The translations under genes and the position numbers were made by a program. A stretch of DNA of 64,000 nt from an uncultured Chloroflexota bacterium (GTDB taxonomy: Bacteria > Chloroflexota > Dehalococcoidia > GIF9 > AB-539-J10), in NCBI GenBank assembly GCA_903884455.1, contig CAISEW010000041.1, positions 34,086-98,085 of the forward strand. The letters run 5' to 3'. This document shows, in pieces, positions 26,709 to 36,607 of this stretch (positions within the stretch are counted from its first letter, which is position 1; each line of letters opens with the position of its first letter). Below the pieces are notes generated by a model. The model saw only the letters and a list, made by a program, of their open reading frames with translations, searched no databases and had not been told where the DNA came from.

Positions 26709-27563
26709 ATGACTCTGATGAAGCTAGATATCGAAGCCTTCCTTCAGTATTTGACCAAGGACAAAGGCTATTCCCAGAATACTGTGGCTGCTTACCACAA
26801 TGATTTGACTCAAATGGCAGCCTTTATTACCGCAGAGCAAGCCAAGGGCATAATCACGTCCTACGATGGGCTTTTAAAGGGCTATTTGCTCAAGCTCAGG
26901 GAGAAGAGATACGCTGTGGCAACAACCGCTCGCAAAGTTGCATCAGCCAAATCATTCTTCAAATTTATGGTTGATTCGGGGAGGATGAGGGAGAATCCAA
27001 CACAAAATTTGCCCTCTCCTCAAGTTAGCAAGCATGCACTCAGGTTCTTATCTCCGTCTGAGTACCAAAAGTTACTTGCCGAGCCAGCCAAGCTATCCTC
27101 TCCGGAAGCTAAAAGAGATGCGGTGATGCTGGAATTACTATATGCCACTGGTGTACGCATAAGCGAGTTAGTGTCATTAAATGTTAAAAATATTGATTTG
27201 GAGCAAAATCGTGTGCATATTGATTCTAAAAGACAAGTTCCTTTTGACCATCGCTTAAGCCTGATTTTAGGAAATTTCCTCAGAAGTGATAGGCTGGATT
27301 TATTATATGATGAGAGAGAGGAAGCCCTATTTCTTAACCGACGTGGTAAGAGGCTGACTCGACAGGGGTTCTGGCAGATTATTAAGGGTTATGCCTCTAA
27401 GGCAGGTCTGGGTGGCAAGATCACGCCGCAGACCTTGCGTCATAGCTTTGCCAGACGTAAATTACAGAGTGGCATTGAGCTCCGTCAACTCCAGCAACTT
27501 TTAGGTCACGCATATATTTCCAGTACAAGAATTTATAAGCAATCTGCACCAAGGAGAGGATAA
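26709..27563 (+). CDS. Tyrosine recombinase, XerC/XerD type
   Basis: ATGVRISELVSL, TPQTLRHSFARRKLQSGIELRQLQQLLGHAYISSTRIY catalytic R-HxxR-H-Y pattern. Confidence 0.85.
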   Translation: MTLMKLDIEAFLQYLTKDKGYSQNTVAAYHNDLTQMAAFITAEQAKGIITSYDGLLKGYLLKLREKRYAVATTARKVASAKSFFKFMVDSGRMRENPTQNLPSPQVSKHALRFLSPSEYQKLLAEPAKLSSPEAKRDAVMLELLYATGVRISELVSLNVKNIDLEQNRVHIDSKRQVPFDHRLSLILGNFLRSDRLDLLYDEREEALFLNRRGKRLTRQGFWQIIKGYASKAGLGGKITPQTLRHSFARRKLQSGIELRQLQQLLGHAYISSTRIYKQSAPRRG

Positions 27564-27835
27564 TGGCAAAAAAATCACGACGTGCTAAAGCTAAACAGCG
27601 GGCTAGAATGGCGAAGGCGGTAGAGCAGAGACAGCCACAACAACCAACACAACAACCAATGTCAATGCCTACTAAGCTGCAATCACCGGCCCGAGTGTCT
27701 CCGAAAGCTCAAGCCCCAAAAGCTCAAGATTTAACCAGCCGCTATCAATATGTTCTGCCTGACGTAAAACGCATCGGCATCATTGCCGGCTCCATAATTG
27801 TGGTCCTCATAATCCTGTCTTTCATTCTTGGTTGA
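27563..27835 (+). CDS. Small basic protein with C-terminal TM helix
   Basis: KKSRRAKAKQRARMAKAVEQR N-terminus; RIGIIAGSIIVVLIILSFILG; coupled to the preceding gene (TAATG). Confidence 0.6.
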   Translation: MAKKSRRAKAKQRARMAKAVEQRQPQQPTQQPMSMPTKLQSPARVSPKAQAPKAQDLTSRYQYVLPDVKRIGIIAGSIIVVLIILSFILG

Positions 27836-27854
27836 CATCTTCGGCTGGTGAACT

Positions 27855-28493
27855 GTGGCGGATTTAGAGTGGGCTAGGGAAAATTTACTTAAATATCTTG
27901 ACCACGAAATCGCTGACAAGCGTATAGTTGAAGCTATGAAGCATGTTCCGCGTGAAGCCTTTGTATCACCAGAGCAATATCATGCTGCTTATGACGATAG
28001 ACCCTTGGGCATTGGCTTCGGGCAAACTATCTCTCAACCCTTCATTGTGGCTCTGATGGTGCAAGCTTTGGAGCTCAGGGAGAATGGAAAGGTGCTGGAG
28101 CTGGGTACTGGGAGCGGCTACGAAGCAGCGATATTAGCTGAGTTAGCTCAAAAGGTGGTTACCGTGGAGTGTATACCTGAATTGGCGGAATCGGCTAAGC
28201 AAGTTCTGGATAAGCTTGGTTATTCCAATATCGAGATTCACGTAGCTGGCAAAACTCTGGGTTGGCCAGAGGGAGCCCCTTACGATGCTATTATAGTTTC
28301 TGCTGGTGCTCCCAGTGTGCCTCAAGTTCTTTTGGAGCAACTAACTTGGGAGGGGCGATTGGTAATCCCTGTGGGCTCTCAATGGCAGCAAGACTTGCTC
28401 AAGATTACCAAGCTCAGAAAGGGTAACAGGATAGAGAACTTAGGTGGTTGCTACTTCGTGCCCCTTATTGGTGAAGGTGCTTGGGAGAAGTGA
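27855..28493 (+). CDS. pcm: Protein-L-isoaspartate O-methyltransferase
   Basis: GTG start; VPREAFV, GQTISQPFIVALM, VLELGTGSGYEAAILAEL. Confidence 0.9.
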   Translation: MADLEWARENLLKYLDHEIADKRIVEAMKHVPREAFVSPEQYHAAYDDRPLGIGFGQTISQPFIVALMVQALELRENGKVLELGTGSGYEAAILAELAQKVVTVECIPELAESAKQVLDKLGYSNIEIHVAGKTLGWPEGAPYDAIIVSAGAPSVPQVLLEQLTWEGRLVIPVGSQWQQDLLKITKLRKGNRIENLGGCYFVPLIGEGAWEK

Positions 28494-28593
28494 AAAGGGT
28501 AATTGGCAGTGGGAATGTTGTTGGTGCTGGAAGCGGAGAACTGTGAATGTCTATCGGAAGACCATCTGCAAAATAAGCTAACGGAGGTGAAAG

Positions 28594-29727
28594 ATGGATT
28601 TTAACTTGAGTCGAGAGCATGAGATGCTGAGGGATATGGTGAAGGAATTTGCTAACAATGAACTGGCGCCTCGCGCTTTGGAACTGGACAATAAAGGCGA
28701 ATTTTTCTGGGAACAGGTGAAAAGATCAGGGCAGTTGGGTCTCATCGGGGTGATAAACTCCAAAGAGTATGGTGGCACGGCTATGGGTCATCTGGCCCGG
28801 ATGATTCTAATCGAGGAAATCTCGCGCGTTTATCCACCGATGGGCTTCTTCCATCAGACGGGCAATCTGTTAATGTACGCCATAGAGACTTTTGGCAATG
28901 ACCAGCAGAAGAAAAAGTATTTGCCTGCCCTCTGTAAAGGTGACAAGGTGAGTGCTTTTGCTCTTACTGAGGCTAGTGGCGGTTCTGACCCAGCCAATAT
29001 GCAAACTGAGGCTACTCTGAAAGGCAACGATTACGTCATTAACGGTCGAAAGTGCTGGATCACTGCAGTCGACCCGGCAGATGTTGTGGGCTTTGTTGCC
29101 AAAACCGGGGATAAGTTCAGTGCATTTATCGTAGAAAAGGGCACACCAGGCTTTGAAGTCACCCGGAGGGAGGAAACTATAGGTCTGCGTTCTCTGCCGG
29201 TCAACGAATTTGCTCTGACCAACTGCCGCCTGCCTAAGGGAAACCTCATAGGAGAGGAAGGACGTGGTCTTGTCTGTGCTCTGACCACTATTGCCACTAT
29301 CGGCAGGACAGGTGCCGCCGGAGTAGCCTTGGGCATTGCCCGTGGCTGCTACGAGATAGCTTTGAAGTTCGCCAAAGAGCGTGTCCTCTATGGCAAGCCG
29401 ATAGCTGCCCTCCAGGCGATACAGTTTATGCTGGCTGATATGAATGTGGAGATTGAAGCCGCCAAGTGGCTTTGCTACAGCACTGCCTGGCAGCTTGACC
29501 AGGGCAAGACATCCCGGGACCTGGCAGTGGATATAGCCAGATGTAAGCTCTATGCCGTTGATGTTGCTAACCGCTGCGCCTATAAGGCGGTGGATATCAT
29601 GGGCGCTTACGGGTTGTCTCCCGAGTACCGTGTCATCGGTCTACTGAGAGATGCTCTAGAGCTGGGCGTGGCTGCTGGCAGTCAAGAGGTAATGAAGATT
29701 ACCATCGGGGCAACCATTACAAGGTAA
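28594..29727 (+). CDS. Acyl-CoA dehydrogenase
   Basis: FALTEASGGSDPA, NGRKCWIT, C-terminal flavoprotein domain pattern. Confidence 0.9.
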   Translation: MDFNLSREHEMLRDMVKEFANNELAPRALELDNKGEFFWEQVKRSGQLGLIGVINSKEYGGTAMGHLARMILIEEISRVYPPMGFFHQTGNLLMYAIETFGNDQQKKKYLPALCKGDKVSAFALTEASGGSDPANMQTEATLKGNDYVINGRKCWITAVDPADVVGFVAKTGDKFSAFIVEKGTPGFEVTRREETIGLRSLPVNEFALTNCRLPKGNLIGEEGRGLVCALTTIATIGRTGAAGVALGIARGCYEIALKFAKERVLYGKPIAALQAIQFMLADMNVEIEAAKWLCYSTAWQLDQGKTSRDLAVDIARCKLYAVDVANRCAYKAVDIMGAYGLSPEYRVIGLLRDALELGVAAGSQEVMKITIGATITR

Positions 29728-29736
29728 TCTGGCTCT

Positions 29737-30537
29737 ATGGGTCTTGAAATCTTAGTTTGTATTAAACAGGTGCCGCACCCCGACCACTTCTCTGAAATCC
29801 GGCTGGATGTAGGCAGCGGGCACATTATCCGGGAGGGTGTCCCGGCAATCATAAATCCACTGGACCGCAATGCCCTCGAAGAGGGGCTGAGGGTTAAGGA
29901 GAGGTTTTCAGGGAAGGTAACCGTGATAAGCATGGGGCCTCCCCAGGCTCAAAAAGCTCTGGAAGAAGCCCTGGCAATGGGTGCGGACAGGGGCATCCTC
30001 CTTTGCGATGTGGCATTTGCTGGAGCTGATACTCTGGCAACTGCCAATACTTTATTTTATGCTGTCCGAAAGCTGGGCAAGTTCGACCTTATCTATTGTG
30101 GTAACGAGACGGTGGATAGCGGCACTGCCCAGGTTGGCCCTCAACTCGCAGAACTCCTTGATATTCCTCAGGTGAGCGGTGTTCAGGAAGTCGCTTTTGT
30201 TGACGAAAAGACCCTGGAGGTCAGGCGTGCCCTGGAGCACGGCTACATGAAGGTGAGGTTGAAGCTACCGGCTTTGCTTTGCGTAACCAGGGGTATTAAT
30301 AGGCCTCGGTTGCCTACGGTGCAGAGTATTATGGAGGTGGCACAGAAAGAGATGATTATCTGGAAGGCGAAAGATATCGGGGCTCCACCGGAGAGCATTG
30401 GTCTCAAAGGTTCACCAACCTGTGCCGCCGGCGTTTACGAACACAAGGTGGGACGGCGGCGCGAAATAATGCAGGGCTCTACCGAAGAGCAAGTTCAAAG
30501 GACTGTGGCACGGCTTAAAGAGCTGGGAGCGATATAA
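29737..30537 (+). CDS. etfB: Electron transfer flavoprotein beta subunit
   Basis: ILVCIKQVPHP, NPLDRNALEEGLRV, DLIYCGNETVDSGTAQVGPQLAELL. Confidence 0.9.
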   Translation: MGLEILVCIKQVPHPDHFSEIRLDVGSGHIIREGVPAIINPLDRNALEEGLRVKERFSGKVTVISMGPPQAQKALEEALAMGADRGILLCDVAFAGADTLATANTLFYAVRKLGKFDLIYCGNETVDSGTAQVGPQLAELLDIPQVSGVQEVAFVDEKTLEVRRALEHGYMKVRLKLPALLCVTRGINRPRLPTVQSIMEVAQKEMIIWKAKDIGAPPESIGLKGSPTCAAGVYEHKVGRRREIMQGSTEEQVQRTVARLKELGAI

Positions 30538-30551
30538 CGAGGCGCGAAAGC

Positions 30552-31571
30552 GTGAGTAATTCCGGAGAAATATGGGTCATTGGCGAGCAGCGTCGGGGGA
30601 GGCTTGAAGAAGTCTCACTGGAGCTTTTGAGCAAGGGGACGGCACTATCTCAAAGAATGGGTGTGACCCTTTCTTCGGTGTTGTTGGGGGATGAGGTTGA
30701 GGAAATTGCCCGGGAGCTTGTCTTCCACGGTGCTGAAAAAGTTTACCTTCTTGAAGATGCCCGGCTTAGGTATTATCAGAGTGAGGCATATGCCAGGTTG
30801 CTGTCCGAGGTTATCAAGGAGCATGAGCCGCAGATAATTTTGATTGGTGCCACTGAAATTGGTATGGAGCTAGCACCTAAGGTTGCGGCTAAGTTGAGGA
30901 CAGGGTTGACGGCGCACTGCATTGACCTCTATGTCGGCGAGGTTGATGACACTCCTCATCTCATTCACGTAGTTCCTGGATGGGGTGGCAATTTGGTTAT
31001 GCACATCATTTGCCCGCAAAGGAGACCGCAGGTGGTCACCGTGAAACCCGGCGTGCTACCCAAGGCGGTAAGGGATGAAAATAAGAAGGGCAAGATAATC
31101 AGGGTCAAACCTGATGTAAGAGATGAAGATTTCCGTTGGATAGAGACTGTGGAGGTGGTTGAGGAGCCGCCCCAGGGTAAATCACTGGAGTCGGCTGATG
31201 TTGTGGTTTGTGGGGGTTGGGGCATGAATGCTCTGGGTGACTTTTCCAGGGTGCAGGAACTGGCTGATATCCTGGGAGGAGTCGTTGCCGGCACCAGACC
31301 AGCCATGGATAAAGGCTGGGTTGAGGAAGCCTGGATGATAGGGCAGAGCGGTAAAACGGTTAGCCCGGGACTCTTCGTTAGCCTGGGAGCCTCAGGGGCG
31401 ATGCATTACACTACCGGCTTTATGGGTTCTAAGGTAGTTCTGGCTGTGGACCACAATCCGCAGGCTCCTATCTTTCATGTGGCTGACGTTGGCATTGTTG
31501 GCGACCTGCGCGAGGTTCTTCCCTGTCTCATTGCGGAGCTTAAGAAGGACAGAATGCCCAGGAAATTCTAA
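30552..31571 (+). CDS. etfA: Electron transfer flavoprotein alpha subunit
   Basis: C-terminal FAD-binding GQSGKTVSPGLFVSLGASGAMHYTTGF and VVAGTRPAMDKGWV. Confidence 0.9.
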   Translation: MSNSGEIWVIGEQRRGRLEEVSLELLSKGTALSQRMGVTLSSVLLGDEVEEIARELVFHGAEKVYLLEDARLRYYQSEAYARLLSEVIKEHEPQIILIGATEIGMELAPKVAAKLRTGLTAHCIDLYVGEVDDTPHLIHVVPGWGGNLVMHIICPQRRPQVVTVKPGVLPKAVRDENKKGKIIRVKPDVRDEDFRWIETVEVVEEPPQGKSLESADVVVCGGWGMNALGDFSRVQELADILGGVVAGTRPAMDKGWVEEAWMIGQSGKTVSPGLFVSLGASGAMHYTTGFMGSKVVLAVDHNPQAPIFHVADVGIVGDLREVLPCLIAELKKDRMPRKF

Positions 31572-31596
31572 AAGAGATAAGGAGGAAAGCCAAGAC

Positions 31597-32286
31597 ATGG
31601 ACATTGTTGAAGCTATCAATCAGAGGAAGAGCATTCGGGCTTTTAAATCCAACCCTGTGCCCAAAGAGATTCTGAAGGAGATAATGGAGCTGGCTTTACG
31701 AGCTCCCTCCTGGGGGAATACTCAGCCCTGGGAATTTGCCATAGTGACCGGGAAAAAGCTGGAGGAAATAAGGCAAGCCTTCGTGGAAAAGGCAGCAGAG
31801 GGACACAATCCAGACACAGACATCCCTCGTCCTCGAGAATTCCCCCAGCCCTACGATACTCGTTACCGCACTTTAGGTAGGAGAATTCTCGAACTAAAGG
31901 GAATAAGCAGGGAGGATAAGGAGAAGAGGGGGAGGTGGCTCTTGCAAGGCTTGAGACTATTTGGAGCTCCTTGCGTCATCTACATCTATATTGACCGCTC
32001 TTTCTACCGGCAAGGCGAAGGGTTGAATATTTGGCCTGTATTCGATTGTGGTTTAGTGGCTGAGAACATCATGCTGCTGGCTACCAAGTATGGGCTGGGA
32101 ACTATTCCTCAAATACAGGCTGTCGTGTATCCTGATGTATTGAGGAAGGTGTTGGGAATACCAGATTCCAAGCTTATAGTGCTGGGAATAGCCGTTGGCT
32201 ACCCTGACTGGGATGACCCTGTAAATCAGCTCCGCTCCGAAAGAGAGCCGTTGGATAATGTGAGCACCTGGTACGGCTTTGATTAA
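31597..32286 (+). CDS. Nitroreductase family protein
   Basis: ATG 31597 behind AAGGAGG; INQRKSIRAFKSNPVPKEILKEIMELALRAPSWGNTQPWEFAIVTG. Confidence 0.85.
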   Translation: MDIVEAINQRKSIRAFKSNPVPKEILKEIMELALRAPSWGNTQPWEFAIVTGKKLEEIRQAFVEKAAEGHNPDTDIPRPREFPQPYDTRYRTLGRRILELKGISREDKEKRGRWLLQGLRLFGAPCVIYIYIDRSFYRQGEGLNIWPVFDCGLVAENIMLLATKYGLGTIPQIQAVVYPDVLRKVLGIPDSKLIVLGIAVGYPDWDDPVNQLRSEREPLDNVSTWYGFD

Positions 32287-32392
32287 AAGATACAAGCGGT
32301 TTGTCCCTGAGCGTAGAAGTCACTGGCGTGATGGAGCCTGAAAAACAGGTGTATAATCAAGCAGATTTTACTACCTCGTGAGGATATGAGGT

Positions 32393-33064
32393 ATGGCTGT
32401 GCAGTTGGAGTTTTTGAAGAGCATTCTATACTTTTCCGATCTTGGCCTTGCTGAACTTGAGTCAATCAGAAAGCTCGTCTTTGAGAAAACTGCTGACAGA
32501 GCAGAAGTGGTCTTGCTTGAGGGTGAATCGGCTGCGAATCTGTATTTTGTCGCTTCGGGGGCGGTGAAAGTGTTCAAGACCTCGGCCGAAGGAAAGGAGC
32601 AGATCTTGGACATCGTGCGCCCCGGTGAGTCCTTCAATGATGTCCCTATCTTTGATGGTGGTCCAAATCCCGCCAGTGCTCGGACTATGGGACCTGTTCT
32701 TCTTTATGGGATAAAGAAGAATGACATGGAAGCTATTCTCCGGGACCATCCACAGATAGCATTGAATGTAATTAAGGTGCTGGCAAAGCGAGTGCGTCAC
32801 CTCGTGTCGCTGGTTGAGGATCTGTCTTTCAGGCATGTCATCAGCAGGGTAGCCAAGATACTCTTTGAGCACATCGGAGGTGAAATGGGCCGTGGGCCAC
32901 GGCTTACACAGCAAGAAATGGCAGCTATGGCAGGTACCGCCCGGGAGGTAGTGGGCAGGTCGCTAAAGGCATTGGAAGAGGAGGGGGCGATCAAGTTGGA
33001 TCGCCATCGCATAATAATTACGGATAAAGAAGCTCTCCAGGAGATAATGGAGGTGACTTCTTGA
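32393..33064 (+). CDS. Crp/Fnr family transcriptional regulator
   Basis: cNMP-like domain plus C-terminal winged HTH LTQQEMAAMAGTAREVVGRSLKALEEEGAI. Confidence 0.9.
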   Translation: MAVQLEFLKSILYFSDLGLAELESIRKLVFEKTADRAEVVLLEGESAANLYFVASGAVKVFKTSAEGKEQILDIVRPGESFNDVPIFDGGPNPASARTMGPVLLYGIKKNDMEAILRDHPQIALNVIKVLAKRVRHLVSLVEDLSFRHVISRVAKILFEHIGGEMGRGPRLTQQEMAAMAGTAREVVGRSLKALEEEGAIKLDRHRIIITDKEALQEIMEVTS

Positions 33065-33104
33065 GACAAAAATCACAGACAGGTATCGCCCTTTACTCTA
33101 AAAT
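33060..33104 (+). promoter_or_regulatory. Candidate promoter/operator upstream of the ferredoxin gene
   Basis: GAGACAAAAATCACAGACA-N17-TAAAAT; same arrangement as 33425-33471. Confidence 0.5.
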
Positions 33105-33127
33105 AATCAACATGGAGACTGAAAAAC

Positions 33128-33334
33128 GTGGCTGAAATGCCGATTATAGACACCAGGAAGTGCGACGGGTGTGGGTTATGCGTTAGCGTGTGCCACTGCA
33201 ATGCTCTGGAGGTAGTTAACAATATTATTACCATTATTGAAACAGTGGAGTGCGACTGGTGTACAGACTGCGAAGCCGTTTGTCCCACCGGGGCCATAAG
33301 TTGCCCTTTTGAGATAATTATCCAAGAGCTCTAG
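33128..33334 (+). CDS. 4Fe-4S dicluster ferredoxin
   Basis: CDGCGLCVSVCHCNAL and CDWCTDCEAVCPTGAI. Confidence 0.9.
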   Translation: MAEMPIIDTRKCDGCGLCVSVCHCNALEVVNNIITIIETVECDWCTDCEAVCPTGAISCPFEIIIQEL

Positions 33335-33424
33335 ATACCAACTAAGACCTTTTATACAATATTTTCACCTGCTTTCCTGACTGATCTTTTAATGTCCCGT
33401 GTTTCCCTATACCATCGCCATGTC

Positions 33425-33471
33425 TGTATGAGACAAAAGTCGCATACAAGGATTGCCTCCTTACCTATAAT
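33425..33471 (+). promoter_or_regulatory. Candidate promoter/operator upstream of rpoD
   Basis: 24-bp palindrome TGTATGaGACaaaaGTCgCATACA, right half at the -35 position, N17, TATAAT. Confidence 0.6.
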
Positions 33472-33525
33472 GATCTTGCATGAAAGATGCAGTTGCCCGA
33501 GCGAAGAGTATAAAGGAGGCTGAAG

Positions 33526-34944
33526 ATGATAACGGTTTTAAAAAACGTTAAAGATAGAGAACAAGTCTCTTCCGAGGATGGGGAATTGCATTTGGCTGGT
33601 GAGGAGGCTGGTCAGGAAGAGGAATTATCTGAGCTTGAGATTACTCCTCAAAAGCGGGAGCTTGAACTTGGTGAGGATTTGTTGAATTTATACTTAGATG
33701 AAGTGGGGCAAACTCCTCTCCTCAATGCCGAGGAGACAAAAATGCTGACCAGCCAGATAGAGGATGAGAAGCATCTTGTCCGACTTGAGAAGGACTGGAG
33801 TGCCGAACATGGTGCTCAGCCGTCGGCAATCGATTTATTGTTGGCATTGGCGGAGCGCTTCAGTCGGGCGCGCGCGCTTTTTGAAGCCCTTTACCAGTGT
33901 CTTAAACTTCCTGCTCACGGAAGTATAGCAGAGAAGGTATCGCACCCAGAGCTACGTCGCGCAATCGATGGCAATATCGATCAGCATCTATCCAGCGCTA
34001 TAGCTAAAATCACCGGGGCAAGCCAAACTAGAATCGAGAAGACCGTGATTGAATTGTCGCTGGACAGCCGGCTGATACCCTGGCATATCATGGAAGAGGC
34101 AGGCCGGAAAAGTTCCCTGGCCGAATTTGAGAAAGTGCTGCAGTCGCCGGAATTCCATGACAAATTGGAAGCGCATCGCTCAGAAATTGTCAAGCACTTT
34201 GAGCAAATAAGAGAAATGACACGCCAGGCAACCAACCACATGATTAAAGCCAATTTGCGCCTGGTGGTAAGCGTGGCCAAGGGATATATTAGCTGGGGCG
34301 TGCCTCTGTCTGACCTCATCCAGGAAGGCAATATTGGGTTAATGCAGGCAGTGCAGAAATTCGACCACCGCAGAGGCTATAAGTTCAGTACCTACGCTAT
34401 TCTCTGGATCTGGCAGGCAATCAACAGGGCAGCTGATGACCAGTCACGCATTGTGCGCCTGCCGGGACACGTGGTTGACAATCTGACGAAGCTATCACGG
34501 GTAAGGAAGAACTTAGCTCAGAAGCTCGGCCGCCAGCCGATTGAGAAGGAGCTAGCTTCTGAGATGGGACTGCCGTCCGAGAAGATAGAATCGCTGCTTA
34601 AGCTGAGCTCTGGGGTGCCTGTTTCTTTTGAGACACCTGTAGGAGAAGAGGGAAGCCAACTCGGTGATTTCATCGCAGATGAGGCGATTCTGCAGCCTGA
34701 TGAACAGTCCACTGCAAGCTTGCTCAGGGAAGAATTGAGCAAAACATTAGAGTCGCTGACACCCCGAGAACGACGCATAATTGAGTTGAGGTTTGGGCTG
34801 GGCAATGAGTACAGTCGGACCCTGGCAGAGGTTGGCACAGAGTTAGGTCTCAGCAAGGAGCGAATCCGCCAGATTGAAAAAGAAGCACTGGCTAAGCTGC
34901 GCCATCCAAGTCACAGCCGCGAGTTGATAGGGTATCTCGGATGA
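33526..34944 (+). CDS. rpoD: RNA polymerase primary sigma factor (sigma70)
   Basis: Regions 2-4: [57 protein letters not shown]. Confidence 0.95.
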   Translation: MITVLKNVKDREQVSSEDGELHLAGEEAGQEEELSELEITPQKRELELGEDLLNLYLDEVGQTPLLNAEETKMLTSQIEDEKHLVRLEKDWSAEHGAQPSAIDLLLALAERFSRARALFEALYQCLKLPAHGSIAEKVSHPELRRAIDGNIDQHLSSAIAKITGASQTRIEKTVIELSLDSRLIPWHIMEEAGRKSSLAEFEKVLQSPEFHDKLEAHRSEIVKHFEQIREMTRQATNHMIKANLRLVVSVAKGYISWGVPLSDLIQEGNIGLMQAVQKFDHRRGYKFSTYAILWIWQAINRAADDQSRIVRLPGHVVDNLTKLSRVRKNLAQKLGRQPIEKELASEMGLPSEKIESLLKLSSGVPVSFETPVGEEGSQLGDFIADEAILQPDEQSTASLLREELSKTLESLTPRERRIIELRFGLGNEYSRTLAEVGTELGLSKERIRQIEKEALAKLRHPSHSRELIGYLG

Positions 34945-35003
34945 CGGGTTTTTAGGCTGGTTAAATTTGATTTAATTCTCGCAGAAAAAAAGGAAACAGA
35001 GAG

Positions 35004-35040
35004 TGAGCCGTACAGGATTCGAACCTGTGACACCCTGATC
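35004..35040 (-). other. 3' fragment of a tRNA gene (tRNA-Lys-like), possible att-site remnant
   Basis: Minus strand GATCAGGGTGTCACAGGTTCGAATCCTGTACGGCTCA contains T-arm and 3' acceptor strand; no 5' half adjacent. Confidence 0.6.
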
Positions 35041-35334
35041 AGAAGATACAAAAAATATATCCCTGGGCGTGAAAAGAAGTAATTCCTGATACCTTTTTAC
35101 TGGCGATTTAGCTTCGATTTGTACCGCCAGGTCACTCTTGGTTTTTTATGGTGGGGAAAAATTCATTAGCAAAAATGTTGGCAAGTGACGATGGATTTAG
35201 GCAGAAACATAGACCGCCAAACAACTTAAAGTTGATAGTTATTGAATACAACGATTTAAAGTGTTAACATACTATGCTTGGAATAATAGAATCACTAGAT
35301 ATATATAGGCGCGAATAGTAGTGAGAGCAATGAA

Positions 35335-36582
35335 ATGACTGCGGAAATAGCAATACTAAATAAGGAGGCTGTAGCGTTAGCTGCGGACAGTGCGGTGACG
35401 GCTGGTGAAGGGGAAGGTATGAAGATATTCACTACAGGAAATAAGATATTTGAGCTGTCTCCGAAGATGCCTGTGGGTGTTATGGTGTATAACAATGCAC
35501 AATTCATTGGGGTGCCGTGGGAGACTATAATATGCGAGATACGTAAGCAAGTCCCAGCAGATGGATTCAAGAGTTTAGATGGATATATAAGATTATTCTT
35601 ATCGTACTTTGAAAAAGGGAGCTATCTATTTCCGGAGAAGAAACAAAGAACATATTTCATGGAGCATATATATTATTGCTGTTGGAGGACAAAAGATATA
35701 ATAGTTGAGAGAGTGGACAAGGAGCTTGAGAAGCGTAAGCCTCTGAGTGAAAGGTCGATTAAAATTCTAGTATCAAACGTAATTAGGGACGAATTGAATG
35801 ATTGGAGAAGTTTGGAGGAATATGAGAGGTCTTCATCTATCAAATTAAATATGGGTGGGGAATTGATAAAATACTATCGGAGTTCGATTCAACAAATTAT
35901 AGATACGGTCTTCCAAAAGATACCGATGTCTAAAGATACTAGGAAAAATATGTTCGAAATAATAAAGCGCTTCGTTTCGTATGGAACTGATGAAATACAA
36001 AATACAGGGATAGTAATTGCTGGTTTTGGTGAAGAAGAAGCGTTTCCTTCATTAAGGTCATTTATTTTTGACGGTCTATTTAATGGTAAGCTCAAGTATT
36101 CTAAGGGACCTAGGAGTGTTATTGGGGAAAATATTGCAGCGAGTATTTTCCCATTCGCACAAGGAGAGATGGTAGCTAGATTCATGGAAGGAGTAGACCC
36201 TGATTACCGGCAAGCTGAGCGAGATTTTATGTCAGAGTTATCAGAGAAATTTGCTGGTGCAATAGTGAAAAATTTAAAAAAATACAGTTCACGAGAAAAA
36301 GAGAATTTGTCAGCACAAATAAAAGATGAGTGTAAGAGAATATTCAATAATTATGACAAAGGCATGGATAGGGAGATAGAAGAACACTTTACTACTCCGA
36401 TAACAGGAGTTGTAGCGGTACTACCTAAAACTGAGATGGCCAAACTTGCCGAGGCATTAGTGAACCTAACCTCTATAAAGAGAAAATTTTCTAGTGTAAG
36501 TGAAACCGTAGCCGAACCAATAGATGTTGCAGTGATTAGTAAAAGTGACGGATTTGTATGGATAAAGAAGAAAAGTTACTAG
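35335..36582 (+). CDS. Proteasome-beta/HslV-like Ntn-hydrolase candidate
   Basis: M-TAEIAILNKEAVALAAD17SAVT...GNK36IFELSP: Thr after initiator Met, Asp at position 17 counted from Thr1, Lys in NKIFELSP. Confidence 0.5.
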   Translation: MTAEIAILNKEAVALAADSAVTAGEGEGMKIFTTGNKIFELSPKMPVGVMVYNNAQFIGVPWETIICEIRKQVPADGFKSLDGYIRLFLSYFEKGSYLFPEKKQRTYFMEHIYYCCWRTKDIIVERVDKELEKRKPLSERSIKILVSNVIRDELNDWRSLEEYERSSSIKLNMGGELIKYYRSSIQQIIDTVFQKIPMSKDTRKNMFEIIKRFVSYGTDEIQNTGIVIAGFGEEEAFPSLRSFIFDGLFNGKLKYSKGPRSVIGENIAASIFPFAQGEMVARFMEGVDPDYRQAERDFMSELSEKFAGAIVKNLKKYSSREKENLSAQIKDECKRIFNNYDKGMDREIEEHFTTPITGVVAVLPKTEMAKLAEALVNLTSIKRKFSSVSETVAEPIDVAVISKSDGFVWIKKKSY

Positions 36583-36607
36583 TGTACTTGAGGTAAAGGA
36601 GAGGGCA

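Noticed and set aside
26709-27563. Tyrosine recombinase as the integrase of the phage or of the 35-kb island
   Set aside because: It sits among housekeeping genes (uvrC, pcm), far from either element and without flanking att-like sites; more consistent with a resident Xer-type protein.
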